From an uncultured Bacillaceae bacterium (GTDB taxonomy: Bacteria; Bacillota; Bacilli; Bacillales; Cytobacillaceae), in NCBI GenBank assembly GCA_937995745.1, contig CALKIU010000126.1, positions 1-7,339 of the forward strand: DNA of 7,339 bases. Reading direction: 5' to 3'. Positions 1-5,021 of the stretch are shown in pieces. The translations under genes were made by a program, and so were the position numbers. Under the pieces are notes generated by a model. That model had not been told where the DNA came from. It did no database searches and saw only the letters and a program-made list of their open reading frames with translations. Within the stretch, counting starts at the first letter, position 1, and each line of letters opens with the position of its first letter.

Positions 1-14
1 ACTTTTCCGAAAAA

Positions 15-35
15 ACTTGCGCCAAGTGTGTTTTT
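15..35 (+). terminator. Weak hairpin plus T-run near left edge
   Basis: A 5-bp stem (ACTTG at 15-19, CAAGT at 23-27) with a 3-base loop is followed by GTG and a run of five T at 31-35. A-rich sequence upstream could weakly extend the pairing. It could end a plus-strand gene lying left of the window. The stem is short and GC-poor, so this is only a candidate. I see no coding sequence in bases 1-93. Confidence 0.2.
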
Positions 36-93
36 GAAGCGCAGAGGCGGGGTTTTTTTAACATTTCTCCGATCCGCAAAAAAATACGCACAA

Positions 94-123
94 TAAAAAA
101 CGCGATGTCCGGGAGAACATCGC
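94..123 (-). terminator. Rho-independent terminator of the small PepSY gene
   Basis: Read on the minus strand, a perfect 7-bp stem (117-123 pairing with 102-108, GCGATGT/ACATCGC) with an 8-base loop is followed at once by G and six T (95-101). It lies 27 bases past the stop codon of the small PepSY gene. This is the standard form of an intrinsic terminator. Confidence 0.85.
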
Positions 124-150
124 TATCAGGCGGAGCAGAAACAACGGCCG

Positions 151-423
151 TCAATCAAAATCATTTTCCTGATCGATACTTAAAATTTGTCCTGTTCTGG
201 CATGAACTTCCACTTCAACGACAACTTGATTCGGCGTCAAAATATAAACTTCATACACCGGCACACCATTTTCCAATTCCAAATCGACGTGAAGCACTCG
301 TCCAGGAACTCGGGCGAGGGCGATTTCTCTGGCTTGCTGCTTGGTGATGTTTTGTCTGTATGCGGGAAACAAATGGGGATAATAATAATTTCCGTACACT
401 CCTTTAACCTCCTTCAATTTCAT
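151..423 (-). CDS. Small PepSY-domain protein without signal peptide
   Basis: This encodes a protein of about 90 residues. After a short N-terminal stretch rich in Tyr, Pro and His (YGNYYYPHLFPAY), a single PepSY domain covers roughly residues 26-86. It shows the usual ITKQQAREIAL helix, a paired beta-strand region (VPVYEVYIL), and the closing strand plus turn VEVHARTGQILSID. PepSY domains are small folds found in peptidase propeptides, membrane proteins and secreted Bacillus proteins, where inhibition or ligand binding is proposed. The exact role here is unknown. No signal peptide or membrane segment is visible, so it is probably cytoplasmic or spore/cell associated. The ATG at 423 is chosen because AAGGA lies 10 bases upstream; a GTG at 426 adds one residue and is also possible. 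The gene is divergent from a double-PepSY lipoprotein and ends at its own terminator, so it appears monocistronic. Confidence 0.85.
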   Translation of the reverse strand: MKLKEVKGVYGNYYYPHLFPAYRQNITKQQAREIALARVPGRVLHVDLELENGVPVYEVYILTPNQVVVEVEVHARTGQILSIDQENDFD

Positions 424-501
424 CACTCATTTATCCTTATGTATTGGACAAAAAAGGAGTGCAACAAAGAAGGGCCGGTGGCGGGGTAAGTTGCTCATTT
501 C

Positions 502-535
502 GAAGGAGAGCAGCAAATGGACCTGCTGTCTTTTT
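502..535 (+). other. Leader hairpin overlapping a ribosome binding site and micro-ORF
   Basis: In the 227-base intergenic region between the divergent PepSY genes, 502-513 can pair with 523-534. The stem is about 12 bp with one G-G mismatch and two G-T wobbles, and has a 9-base loop. It ends in a run of five T, so it resembles an attenuator or terminator on the plus strand. The left arm contains AAGGAG (503-508). Eight bases further is an ATG (517) opening a 29-codon frame that stops at 604-606 (MDLLSFSSKNNSQEKFIRFS and nine more residues). I recognise no homology for that peptide. Two readings compete: a transcriptional attenuator ahead of the lipoprotein, or a small translated leader whose ribosome site is masked by the hairpin. 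Neither can be proven from the sequence alone. Confidence 0.35.
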
Positions 536-656
536 CAAGCAAAAATAACTCACAGGAAAAATTCATCCGCTTCTCATCATTTTTTAATGTCTATTTTTTA
601 TCATAAAAGCGCAAGATGTTAAAAAATGGACCAAACAAAACAAGGAGAGAATGAGT

Positions 657-1295
657 ATGCTAAAAAAATTATTCATAACAGGATGTACCGTTATTCTATT
701 GGCAGGATGCGGCACAGCGGCGACAGATGATAATGCGGGCGGAGCCAACCAGCCTGATAATCGGGATGAAGCAGAAGTCACGCAAAATGCCGAACGGCAA
801 ACGGACACGAAACAAAAGACAGGCGGCAGCGCGGAAAAGAACGGGGGTACGATTGACATTGCGAATCCGCCCGTCTCCTTTACGGAGGCCGTGAACATTT
901 TTAAAGAAAACCATCCGAATGCAAAAGTGGAATCTGTCGCGTTGGATGACGATGACGGTCGTTTCCATTATGATTTTGAAGGCTTCGACACGGAAAAAGA
1001 ATATGAAGTGGAAATTGACGCCCGGACGGGAAAGGTCGCGGAGCGAGAAACGGACCCGGAACGGGATCAAGATGATTTCATCGATTTTTCAGCGATCATT
1101 TCTCCGGAAAAAGCGTTAGAAATCGCATCTGCGAGAGACGAGGTGAAAGGCCTCCATCCGACAGGCTGGTCGCTTGAAGCAGATGACGGACTGCAAAAAT
1201 ACACGATTGAATATGATAAAGACGGAGATGATGATGACATCGACATCAAAATCAATGCCGTCACCGGAGAAATTTTGGAAGTGGACAGAGATTGA
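657..1295 (+). CDS. Lipoprotein with two PepSY domains
   Basis: This is a predicted membrane-anchored lipoprotein on the outer face of the cytoplasmic membrane. It starts with Lys-Lys and a hydrophobic stretch ending in the lipobox LAGC, so the Cys 18 residues from the chosen start would be lipidated. A low-complexity polar linker (Asp, Asn, Gln, Thr, Lys) spans about residues 19-70. Two PepSY repeats follow. The first runs from SFTEAVNIFKENHP to DARTGKVAERE and the second from SPEKALEIAS to NAVTGEILEVD. Each has an acidic loop (DDDDG and DGDDDDID) that could bind cations, though this is only inferred from composition. The ATG at 657 is preferred because AAGGAG sits 9 bases upstream; the in-frame ATG at 651 lies only 3 bases from it. 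The protein is about 212 residues. Its function is unknown; family members are proposed to inhibit peptidases or bind ligands at the cell surface. It is a single-gene unit, divergent from the small PepSY gene. Confidence 0.9.
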   Translation: MLKKLFITGCTVILLAGCGTAATDDNAGGANQPDNRDEAEVTQNAERQTDTKQKTGGSAEKNGGTIDIANPPVSFTEAVNIFKENHPNAKVESVALDDDDGRFHYDFEGFDTEKEYEVEIDARTGKVAERETDPERDQDDFIDFSAIISPEKALEIASARDEVKGLHPTGWSLEADDGLQKYTIEYDKDGDDDDIDIKINAVTGEILEVDRD

Positions 1296-1321
1296 TTCGA
1301 ACGGGAAAGAAAAGATTTCCA

Positions 1322-1377
1322 AAAACGAAGGCATTTCCCGGAAAAGGATTCCTATCCCCGGGAAGTGCCTTTGTTTT
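1322..1377. terminator. Long bidirectional terminator between convergent genes
   Basis: Arms 1322-1341 and 1358-1377 pair over 20 bp with two G-T wobbles and no mismatch, around a 16-base loop. The plus-strand arm ends in TTTGTTTT and the minus-strand arm ends in GTTTTT, so the structure can stop transcription from both sides. It sits between the convergent lipoprotein gene (stop at 1295) and VOC gene (stop at 1503). A separate perfect 12-base palindrome (GGGCATATGCCC) lies at 1414-1425 and has no T-run. Confidence 0.8.
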
Positions 1378-1502
1378 CCTGAAAAAGGCGAGGTTTTTTT
1401 CTCTTGTCGGTTCGGGCATATGCCCAAAATCCCATTTATCGTTGAAACTTTGTCCTTTGTCCGTTTTTTCAAGGAATCCGCTTATGGAAACTTATTTATC
1501 TT

Positions 1503-1925
1503 CTATTCTGTTACGGTGGAAATCTGCCATGTGACCCCGTATTTGTCCTTCACTTGGCCGTAAGCCGGGCTCCAATGGGTTTCTTGAAGGGGCATGATCA
1601 CTTCTCCGTCTTTTTGAAGTTTTTCAAAAATCCGGTTCGCTTTGTCGGCGTCGTCCACAAGGGCGGCGATTGTGATATGGGTGCCTTGCTCATACGGCTG
1701 CCCGGGGAAATTGTCTGAGATCAACAAATAGGTGTTGTCAATTTTTAAATTGGCATGTACGACGAGGTCTTTGACATTTTCCGGCACGGGAAATTCAGGG
1801 TCCGGAGGGATGTCTCCGTAGGTTTGCACGCCGATCAGTTCGGCATCAAAAACATCTTGATAAAATTTAACCGCTTCTTGTCTGTTTCCGTTCGTGATTA
1901 AATATGGATGTACCCCGGTGATCAT
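1503..1925 (-). CDS. VOC superfamily protein, PhnB/glyoxalase-like
   Basis: This 140-residue protein belongs to the vicinal oxygen chelate fold in its PhnB-like branch. The visible marks are the N-terminal ITGVHPYLITNGNRQEAVKFY strand-helix, with the Phe-Tyr typical of this branch, and VVHANLKI followed by LLISDN in the middle. After HITIAALVDDADKANRIFEKL come a Trp-Ser-Pro-x-Tyr-Gly motif and a closing DKYGVTWQIS. Such proteins are usually small cytoplasmic dimers. Many have no known substrate, so no reaction is assigned; the name PhnB does not prove a role in phosphonate use. The ATG at 1925 is preferred: GAGGTG lies 6 bases upstream, and the alternative GTG at 1934 is itself part of that ribosome binding site. 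It is a single-gene unit convergent with the lipoprotein and shares the hairpin terminator at 1322-1377. Confidence 0.88.
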   Translation of the reverse strand: MITGVHPYLITNGNRQEAVKFYQDVFDAELIGVQTYGDIPPDPEFPVPENVKDLVVHANLKIDNTYLLISDNFPGQPYEQGTHITIAALVDDADKANRIFEKLQKDGEVIMPLQETHWSPAYGQVKDKYGVTWQISTVTE

Positions 1926-2288
1926 TGTGTGCACCTCTCTTTTGGTCTTTCATTTTTGCGGAAACAATACCATCTTTAGAGTGTCACCCGGTTTTCCGGA
2001 TTATTCCTGCCGGTTTAGAGTTTTGGCGGAAACGGTTTAAAAGGTGACAGGGCCGTTTATCTGTAAAAAACCACTTGTCGGACAGGGGGGCCGTTTTATC
2101 GAGCATGAGCTTTTTTGCGGGTGCGGGAGTTTTGATGCTCCATATTGATTGTTTTTGAAGTTTGCCGGCCGCTTTTCTTCAGTTCGGCCGGGCGGGGCCG
2201 CCGGGGACACCTTTTGTGGAGCATGACGGCCCGCTTCGTTCCGGCTTCACAGCCCGAAATTGTTTGGACGGCACCGGTGCGCGAGCAT
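1926..2288. other. Gene-free stretch with several inverted repeats
   Basis: I find no supported gene here; the open frames present lack ribosome binding sites and recognisable sequence. Inverted repeats visible by eye are TGTCACC/GGTGACA (1982-1988, 2042-2048), GAGCAT/ATGCTC (2101-2106, 2135-2140), a GC-rich hairpin CCGGCCG/CGGCCGG with a 13-base loop (2165-2171, 2185-2191), and the palindrome GCACCGGTGC (2271-2280). The right part is markedly GC-rich. It could be a decayed gene, a structured RNA or ordinary spacer carrying the VOC promoter. I could not point to a convincing -35/-10 pair. Confidence 0.4.
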
Positions 2289-2325
2289 AAAAAAACAGAA
2301 CTTCCGGATTTGAGAGTTCTGTTTT
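2289..2325 (-). terminator. Rho-independent terminator of the permuted carboxypeptidase-like gene
   Basis: On the minus strand a perfect 11-bp stem (2315-2325 with 2292-2302, core ACAGAACT/AGTTCTGT) with a 12-base loop is followed by an unbroken run of T (2289-2295, partly shared with the stem). It begins 67 bases after the stop codon of the gene at 2393-3280. A dedicated, intact terminator argues that the gene is an expressed unit, or was until recently. Confidence 0.9.
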
Positions 2326-2392
2326 CAATCAGGCGGCTGATGTTTCAAAACGGATATTGCATGTGAATGCAATGGTGAATGTTACGGACGGC

Positions 2393-3280
2393 TCAGTTCA
2401 GCCGGGCGGCGATTTTTTCTCCGGCAATCCTTGCCATTGCCGTTGCGCATGTGTTGGAAGACGGCAGCATCATCCCGTACAACAAATCTTTCAAAGTCAG
2501 GATGTCTCCCGGCAGAAAATAGTCCCCCATTCCGGGAGTAATGTCCGTTTCCTGAATCATAAATTGTTCTTCAAGGCCGGATACATAATCCAGCGCGGTG
2601 ACGGCAGTCATCAATTTAGTAACGGAGGCCGGGTGGCCGGGGACATCGGCATTTTTTGAAAAAATCAACGGGAGGTCCGCTTTCGGGTTGAACTCCGACT
2701 GGTCGGGCAGCCTGCACACTGCGGCGCTCTCCGATTCAATGTCCTGGACTTTTGCTTTTGGATTTTTTTCCAAAATCAAGGCGTTGTCCATGGCGATTTT
2801 TAAATCGCGGGCTCTTTTTGCCGGCGATGCGGCTCCTCTCAGGGCGGCTGCGTATTTTTTTCCATCCGGCGCGGCAAACAGTAACACGATATGAAATCCG
2901 TCCATTTCATTAGTTCCCCAAATCGCTCCCGTTTTTGCGCCCAGAATTTCATATTCGGCTTCGATCTGCGGGAGCCGGACTGTTGTTTGCACGGTCAGCT
3001 CCCTTGCTTCCCTTCCGTGAATCTTCATCGCATATATTTTTTTGTTCCAGATGGCGGCAAGTTCCTGATAACGGGAGGCGTAAATCATCAGTTTTAACAT
3101 GTCCCTTGTTGACATGACCTGTTCCGTCGTGCTTGGAAACCCGGCCGGTTCCACAAAACGGGAGCGGGTCAGACCGATTTGTTGGGCTTTGGTGTTCATC
3201 TCTTGAATGAAGAGTTTCTTTGCTTTTTTGGCCGGAGTGCCCGGCGGTTTATGGCCTTTTTTCATTTCGTTTTCAAACAT
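2393..3280 (-). CDS. D-Ala-D-Ala carboxypeptidase-like serine hydrolase, circularly permuted
   Basis: One intact frame of 295 residues belongs to the penicillin-binding DD-carboxypeptidase (peptidase S11/DacA-like) family, but its halves are in swapped order. Residues 22-170 match the usual C-terminal part: FIQEMNTKAQQIGL, FVEPAGFPST, STRDMLKLM, then LGAKTG (K116-T117-G118), followed by core strands (FHIVLLFAAPDG) and the end helix. A hydrophilic linker of about 15 residues leads into the usual N-terminal part: AAVCRLPD, LIFSKNADVPGHPASVTKLM with S219-x-x-K222, DYFLPGDILTLKDLLYGMM, and S274-x-N276 in LPSSNTCATAMARIAGE. Known relatives order these as SxxK, SxN, KTG. All three catalytic motifs are intact. 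The ATG at 3280 has AGGTG 8 bases upstream; the frame stays open further upstream, but that part is antisense to the neighbouring gene and repeat-derived. No signal peptide or membrane anchor is visible, which is odd because normal family members act outside the membrane. It may be a functional permuted enzyme, a cytoplasmic derivative, or a rearranged relic. Confidence 0.8.
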   Translation of the reverse strand: MFENEMKKGHKPPGTPAKKAKKLFIQEMNTKAQQIGLTRSRFVEPAGFPSTTEQVMSTRDMLKLMIYASRYQELAAIWNKKIYAMKIHGREARELTVQTTVRLPQIEAEYEILGAKTGAIWGTNEMDGFHIVLLFAAPDGKKYAAALRGAASPAKRARDLKIAMDNALILEKNPKAKVQDIESESAAVCRLPDQSEFNPKADLPLIFSKNADVPGHPASVTKLMTAVTALDYVSGLEEQFMIQETDITPGMGDYFLPGDILTLKDLLYGMMLPSSNTCATAMARIAGEKIAARLN

Positions 3281-3323
3281 ACCGATTTCACCTGCTTTTT
3301 TCATGGTGGGATGAGGGAATGAT

Positions 3324-3411
3324 GGGACAAGGGTGGGACAAGGGGACAGGCACCGTGTCCCAGTGGGACAAGTTTCCTGTCCCCGTGTCCCACCGCACCT
3401 CCCTATGTCCC
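3324..3411. repeat. REP-like nested palindromes (GGGACA/TGTCCC cluster)
   Basis: Four copies of GGGACA (3324, 3335, 3343, 3365) and four of its complement TGTCCC (3356, 3378, 3386, 3406) lie within 88 bases. The core is an 18-bp inverted repeat (3333-3350 with 3376-3393, one mismatch) enclosing a smaller hairpin (3356-3361 with 3365-3370). This layout resembles REP/BIME elements mobilised by RAYT transposases in many bacteria. That assignment is by resemblance, and no transposase is in the window. It lies between the divergent start regions of the permuted carboxypeptidase-like gene and the thioredoxin-like gene, inside what would be the leader of the former. Confidence 0.7.
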
Positions 3412-3442
3412 GCGCCCGTGTTCCGCGGTAAGCAAAGTTTGT

Positions 3443-3469
3443 TTGAAAATTCGTTATTTGGTGTAAAAT
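3443..3469 (+). promoter_or_regulatory. Candidate sigma-A promoter of the thioredoxin-like gene
   Basis: TTGAAA (3443-3448) and TAAAAT (3464-3469) are close to the sigma-A consensus, but the spacing of 15 bases is shorter than the ideal 17. An overlapping AAATAT (3466-3471) gives 17-base spacing with a poorer match. It lies about 35 bases upstream of the start codon. Confidence 0.4.
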
Positions 3470-3503
3470 ATTTTCTGACAACGGTGAAAAGGAGAATGGT
3501 GTG

Positions 3504-3854
3504 ATGTTTGCAGAATATGATGAGTGTGTTGCCGGTTTTGAAAAAATTGATGCTGCCCGCGGCGAGCAATTGATCAGCGGTGACGGAGAAGCGGTCATTT
3601 ATATCGGCAAAGCGGTCTGTCCTTTTTGTCGAAGATTTGTTAAGAAACTCAAAAAAGTGGCCGAAGAAACGCACGCACATATTTATTATATCGACAGCGC
3701 CGATGAATCGGATATGGAAGGAATCACAGCATTCCGCGAAAAATACAGCATTCCGACGGTGCCCGGTTTTATTTACACAAACGGCGCCGCAGTAAATGTA
3801 AGATGCGACTCATCCATGACTGAAGAAGAAATCAAAGCTTTTATGAACAAATGA
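3504..3854 (+). CDS. Thioredoxin-like protein, PedC/bacteriocin-accessory type
   Basis: This 116-residue single-domain protein has the thioredoxin fold. Its active site is C39-P-F-C42 within YIGKAVCPFC, followed by a basic helix (RRFVKKLKKV), the strand IYYIDSA, and the cis-proline loop IPTVPG (P87) before strand FIYTNG. The YIG-x-x-x-CPFC start and YYID strand are typical of the PedC/BTA group, named after proteins that help form disulfides during bacteriocin export. Such genes are common in Bacilli without any bacteriocin cluster, and none is seen here. It probably acts as a disulfide/dithiol oxidoreductase; partner proteins are unknown. No signal peptide is visible, so it is probably cytoplasmic. 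The ATG at 3504 is chosen because AAAGGAG lies 9 bases upstream; the GTG at 3501 is an alternative. It appears monocistronic, with a candidate promoter upstream and a clear terminator downstream. Confidence 0.88.
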   Translation: MFAEYDECVAGFEKIDAARGEQLISGDGEAVIYIGKAVCPFCRRFVKKLKKVAEETHAHIYYIDSADESDMEGITAFREKYSIPTVPGFIYTNGAAVNVRCDSSMTEEEIKAFMNK

Positions 3855-3898
3855 ATATGAAGGAGCGATGATCTGTTTTCGCTCGTTTCATGGTATCG

Positions 3899-3931
3899 GA
3901 ATCCTGTCCCTTTTGACAGGATTCTTTTTTT
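3899..3931 (+). terminator. Rho-independent terminator of the thioredoxin-like gene
   Basis: A perfect 10-bp stem (3899-3908 with 3915-3924, GAATCCTGTC/GACAGGATTC) with a 6-base loop is followed by seven T (3925-3931). It lies 44 bases after the stop codon at 3852-3854. A smaller hairpin (GAGCG/CGCTC, 3863-3867 with 3880-3884) precedes it. Confidence 0.93.
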
Positions 3932-4068
3932 ATAAAAAACATAAATATTCACGGGAAATCCGGATTCAGAAATGAATAGAAAAAATAGATTCATATTCTG
4001 CGGAAAATCGAAAGAAAGGAAAACACGTGGACCCATCACAACTCTTTGAAATTTCCTTATTTCCCCAG

Positions 4069-4097
4069 TTGAATTGTGATATGGAGAAAATTATAGT
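4069..4097 (+). promoter_or_regulatory. Candidate sigma-A promoter of the coiled-coil gene
   Basis: TTGAAT (4069-4074) and TATAGT (4092-4097) are separated by exactly 17 bases. The -10 box matches the consensus at five of six positions and the -35 at four of six. It lies 39 bases upstream of the start codon at 4137, leaving room for a short leader. Confidence 0.55.
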
Positions 4098-4136
4098 GTT
4101 CTTTGTGCAAAAATACATCATGAGGAGAGAGGAAAA

Positions 4137-4661
4137 ATGTTGAAAAAAGCCTTGCTATATATTACATTGAGCACGGGTCTCGCTGTTACCGGGGTTGTTT
4201 GGACCGGAAGCGAAGACGTGGCGAGAACGAAAGAGGTTGTAGACGAATTTTCCCAAAGTATTGATGCATTAGTTAAAGAAAGAAGCCTTTTGGAAGCCGA
4301 GATTGCGGAATTAGAAGACGATAAGACATTTCTTTACCAATGGATTGATGAATTAATGAAAGAAAACAAAACTCAATCCGCCAAAATCACCGAACTGCAA
4401 AATATGATTGCCGAAAAAGACGCGCGCATCCAAGAAATCGAAAAACAAATTGCAGAAAAAAATACGGAAATAGAAACTTTGAAACAACGTATGGCCGAAC
4501 TTGAAAATACTTTGGAAAATAAAAATGCGTACATCTCCCACTTGGAAGAAGACTTGACACGTGCAAATAATGAAGTGAAAGAACTTCGCAAGTATTGCGA
4601 GAAAAAACTGGAAGAATCAAAGAAAAAAATAAACAGAGATGCTGAGCAAAACAACGAATAG
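4137..4661 (+). CDS. Membrane-anchored coiled-coil protein of unknown function
   Basis: This 174-residue protein begins with MLKK and a hydrophobic stretch (about residues 5-23) that acts as an uncleaved anchor or signal peptide. From about residue 32 to 165 it is almost entirely heptad-like coiled coil, rich in Glu, Lys, Leu and Ile (for example EIAELEDDK, ITELQNMIAEKDARIQEIEKQ, IETLKQRMAELENTL). The end is short, charged and hydrophilic. Its expected place is outside the membrane as an elongated rod, probably a dimer. I do not recognise a family, and coiled-coil composition makes distant similarity unreliable. The ATG at 4137 has AGGAG 9 bases upstream. The gene stands alone with its own promoter candidate and terminator. 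It is visibly more AT-rich than its neighbours: bases 4441-4500 hold about one third G+C, compared with about one half in the ABC ATPase gene. That may reflect its Lys/Glu/Asn codons or separate origin. Confidence 0.85.
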   Translation: MLKKALLYITLSTGLAVTGVVWTGSEDVARTKEVVDEFSQSIDALVKERSLLEAEIAELEDDKTFLYQWIDELMKENKTQSAKITELQNMIAEKDARIQEIEKQIAEKNTEIETLKQRMAELENTLENKNAYISHLEEDLTRANNEVKELRKYCEKKLEESKKKINRDAEQNNE

Positions 4662-4667
4662 CAAACC

Positions 4668-4695
4668 AAGAGCGGTAAAGAAACACCGCTTTTTC
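4668..4695 (+). terminator. Rho-independent terminator of the coiled-coil gene
   Basis: AGCGGT (4671-4676) pairs with ACCGCT (4685-4690) around an 8-base loop. The pairing extends by up to three more pairs including one G-T wobble, and a run of five T (4690-4694) follows. It begins 7 bases after the stop codon at 4659-4661. Confidence 0.85.
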
Positions 4696-4976
4696 TATGC
4701 ACGTCTTTCCGTCCGCGGAATCCATCACGTTGCGGAATATTCCTGTCCAGGAAAAGAATCCATTTATGGTATCCGAAAAATGAAGGCTTCCAATCAGGCA
4801 GTCCGGGAGCCTGCAGCATCCTTCCCACGTCTGCCTGTCCCGGAGCCTTGTGATTCTGAAAGAACATGTCCTTTTAACACTTTTCTTTTATGAAAAAAAT
4901 GTTTTGTCAGCCATATGAAATGCAAATCCCCTTTTGCTCCGACTGCAACGTCCTTCTACGATTCAGCGGGAAGCAC
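4696..4976. other. Gene-free stretch between convergent units
   Basis: I see no gene with a ribosome binding site and plausible protein here. Small inverted repeats are present: GGAATATTCC around 4735, TTCCTG/CAGGAA at 4740-4753, and CAGGCAG/CTGCCTG (4795-4801, 4831-4837). Two related segments, with GTCCGGGAGCCT at 4801 and GTCCCGGAGCCT at 4837, form an imperfect short direct repeat. Both flanking genes end toward this stretch, so no promoter is needed here. Confidence 0.4.
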
Positions 4977-5021
4977 AAGCCGCAGCCGGCACTTAATCCT
5001 TTATTTTGACTGCGGCTTTTT
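4977..5021. terminator. Hairpin spanning the end of the ABC ATPase gene
   Basis: AAGCCGCAG (4977-4985) pairs perfectly with CTGCGGCTT (5010-5018) over 9 bp. The 24-base loop contains the ATPase stop codon (4993-4995). The T-run (5017-5021) follows on the plus strand, while the minus side has only TTGTGCTT. It may therefore block plus-strand read-through better than it ends the operon, though it is the only hairpin near the operon's end. Confidence 0.5.

Noticed and set aside
2145..2366. 73-residue plus-strand open frame
   Set aside because: No ribosome binding site, no recognisable protein, and it runs through the minus-strand terminator at 2289-2325.
2393..3280. Reading the swapped motif order as two separate fragment genes (pseudogene pieces)
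   Set aside because: The halves are joined in one frame with no stop or frameshift, and a single ribosome site and terminator bracket the whole, so one permuted gene is the simpler reading. A non-functional relic is still possible.
3324..3411. CRISPR-like array
   Set aside because: The repeat units are 6-mers in both orientations with irregular, very short spacing; this is palindromic REP-like structure, not repeats with uniform spacers.
3281..3598. In-frame N-terminal extension of the carboxypeptidase-like gene, up to 401 residues
   Set aside because: The extension is antisense to the thioredoxin-like gene and translates the REP-like palindromes. It has no domain or signal peptide, and the better ribosome site is before 3280.
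3868..3975. 35-residue open frame (starts MICFRSFHGIGILS) preceded by AAGGAG
   Set aside because: The ribosome site is only 2 bases from the ATG, and the frame runs straight through the strong terminator hairpin at 3899-3931, so it is most likely a by-product of the terminator sequence.
4373..4867. 164-residue minus-strand frame overlapping the coiled-coil gene
   Set aside because: Most of it is the antisense of a well-supported gene (Phe/Ser-rich shadow of Lys/Glu codons), and the rest has no recognisable protein features.
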